DNA of 6,005 nucleotides from Clostridiaceae bacterium (GTDB lineage: Bacteria > Bacillota > Clostridia > Acetivibrionales > DUMC01), in contig JAAZDH010000025.1 in assembly GCA_012512865.1 (NCBI GenBank), positions 1 through 6,005 on the forward strand, read 5' to 3'. Made by a program: the position numbers and the translations under genes. Of this stretch, positions 5,624-6,005 are shown one piece after another. A model generated the notes under the pieces. It did not search any database. It saw nothing but the letters and a program-made list of their open reading frames with translations, and was not told the DNA's origin. The stretch's first letter is position 1. Each line of letters starts with the position of its first letter.

Positions 5624-6005
5624 TTAACCAACCTGCACCTTTTTAAGGGATACAAGTATGAATTTTCCCCTGAATACTTCGGATTCCTTATGCTTTATTC
5701 TCACCCAGACAATATAATTATTGCCTTTTACCTGTCGCACTTCGGCCCTGGCTATAAGCTTATTCCCTGCATATACCGGTATTTTATATTTTATATTCGC
5801 AACCCCGACAAGTGCCACCTCAGCATCAATAACTGCAATTGCCAATGATTCTGCAAGGGAATAAATAAAATGCCCCCTTACTATTTTTGTTTTTTCAAAT
5901 ACCATGCTTTCATTGGTTTCAAGGATTGATATGCCGTTTTGACCCAGGTTCAGTTCAATCAGTTCCCCGACAATTTCCTTGCTTCCCAGGGCTTTTACTT
6001 TACTG
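5624..6005 (-). CDS. fapR: Fatty acid and phospholipid regulator FapR (C-terminal part)
   Basis: FapR is a transcriptional repressor of fatty acid and phospholipid synthesis genes that leaves DNA when it binds malonyl-CoA. The window shows the last 126 residues; the frame stays open to the edge, so the N-terminal DeoR-type helix-turn-helix is outside. The first ATG inside the window (5905) is an internal Met, since the sequence upstream of it (EIVGELIELNLGQNGISILE) is also FapR-like and matches the linker region of Bacillus FapR. The effector-binding hot-dog domain follows, with IVRGHFIYSLAESLAIAVID and EVALVGVANIKY corresponding closely to the Bacillus ARGHHLFAQANSLAVAVID region; the Arg-Gly-His belongs to the malonyl-CoA pocket area. 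A hot-dog thioesterase is an alternative for the isolated domain, but the linker and the plsX neighbour favour FapR. It probably also represses its own operon. Confidence 0.9.
   Translation of the reverse strand, partial: SKVKALGSKEIVGELIELNLGQNGISILETNESMVFEKTKIVRGHFIYSLAESLAIAVIDAEVALVGVANIKYKIPVYAGNKLIARAEVRQVKGNNYIVWVRIKHKESEVFRGKFILVSLKKVQVG

Noticed and set aside
5903..5905. ATG at 5905 as the start of a short hot-dog protein
   Set aside because: The frame is open to the window edge and the upstream residues match the FapR linker, so this is an internal Met of a truncated gene.

Overview
The window is almost entirely one operon, read on the minus strand, for the initiation and elongation part of bacterial type II fatty acid synthesis. 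In transcription order (from high to low coordinates) it holds the C-terminal part of fapR (cut by the window edge), plsX, fabH, fabD, fabG, acpP and fabF. After an AT-rich gap of about 150 bp come the first 19 codons of another minus-strand gene, cut by the other edge. The plus strand carries no credible gene, and no gene-free stretch exceeds 300 bases.

The host is most likely a low-to-moderate GC Firmicute, probably of class Clostridia. The reasons are the malonyl-CoA-sensing repressor FapR next to plsX, the order plsX-fabH-fabD-fabG-acpP-fabF, strong AAGGAGG-type ribosome binding sites in front of most genes, and AT-rich spacers. The genus cannot be fixed from sequence reading alone.

The genes form a coherent pathway. 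PlsX links acyl-ACP to phospholipid synthesis. FabD loads malonate onto ACP (acpP). FabH makes the first condensation with an acyl-CoA primer, FabF does the later condensations, and FabG reduces the 3-oxo intermediates. FapR is expected to repress the set and to be released by malonyl-CoA. Its operator is not visible and should lie upstream of fapR, outside the window. Acetyl-CoA carboxylase, the FabZ/FabA dehydratase and an enoyl-ACP reductase (FabI/K/L/V) are absent and must be encoded elsewhere.

No undescribed system is evident; this is core metabolism. The best details are regulatory and evolutionary. A strong intrinsic terminator begins inside the acpP stop codon and separates acpP from fabF. 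acpP has an 11-nt perfect Shine-Dalgarno sequence that is partly folded into a small GNRA-loop hairpin. A 17-bp tandem duplication of the ribosome binding site lies at the fabH/fabD junction. The plsX start is ambiguous because of an out-of-frame ATG at ideal spacing. A candidate promoter precedes the truncated gene after fabF.
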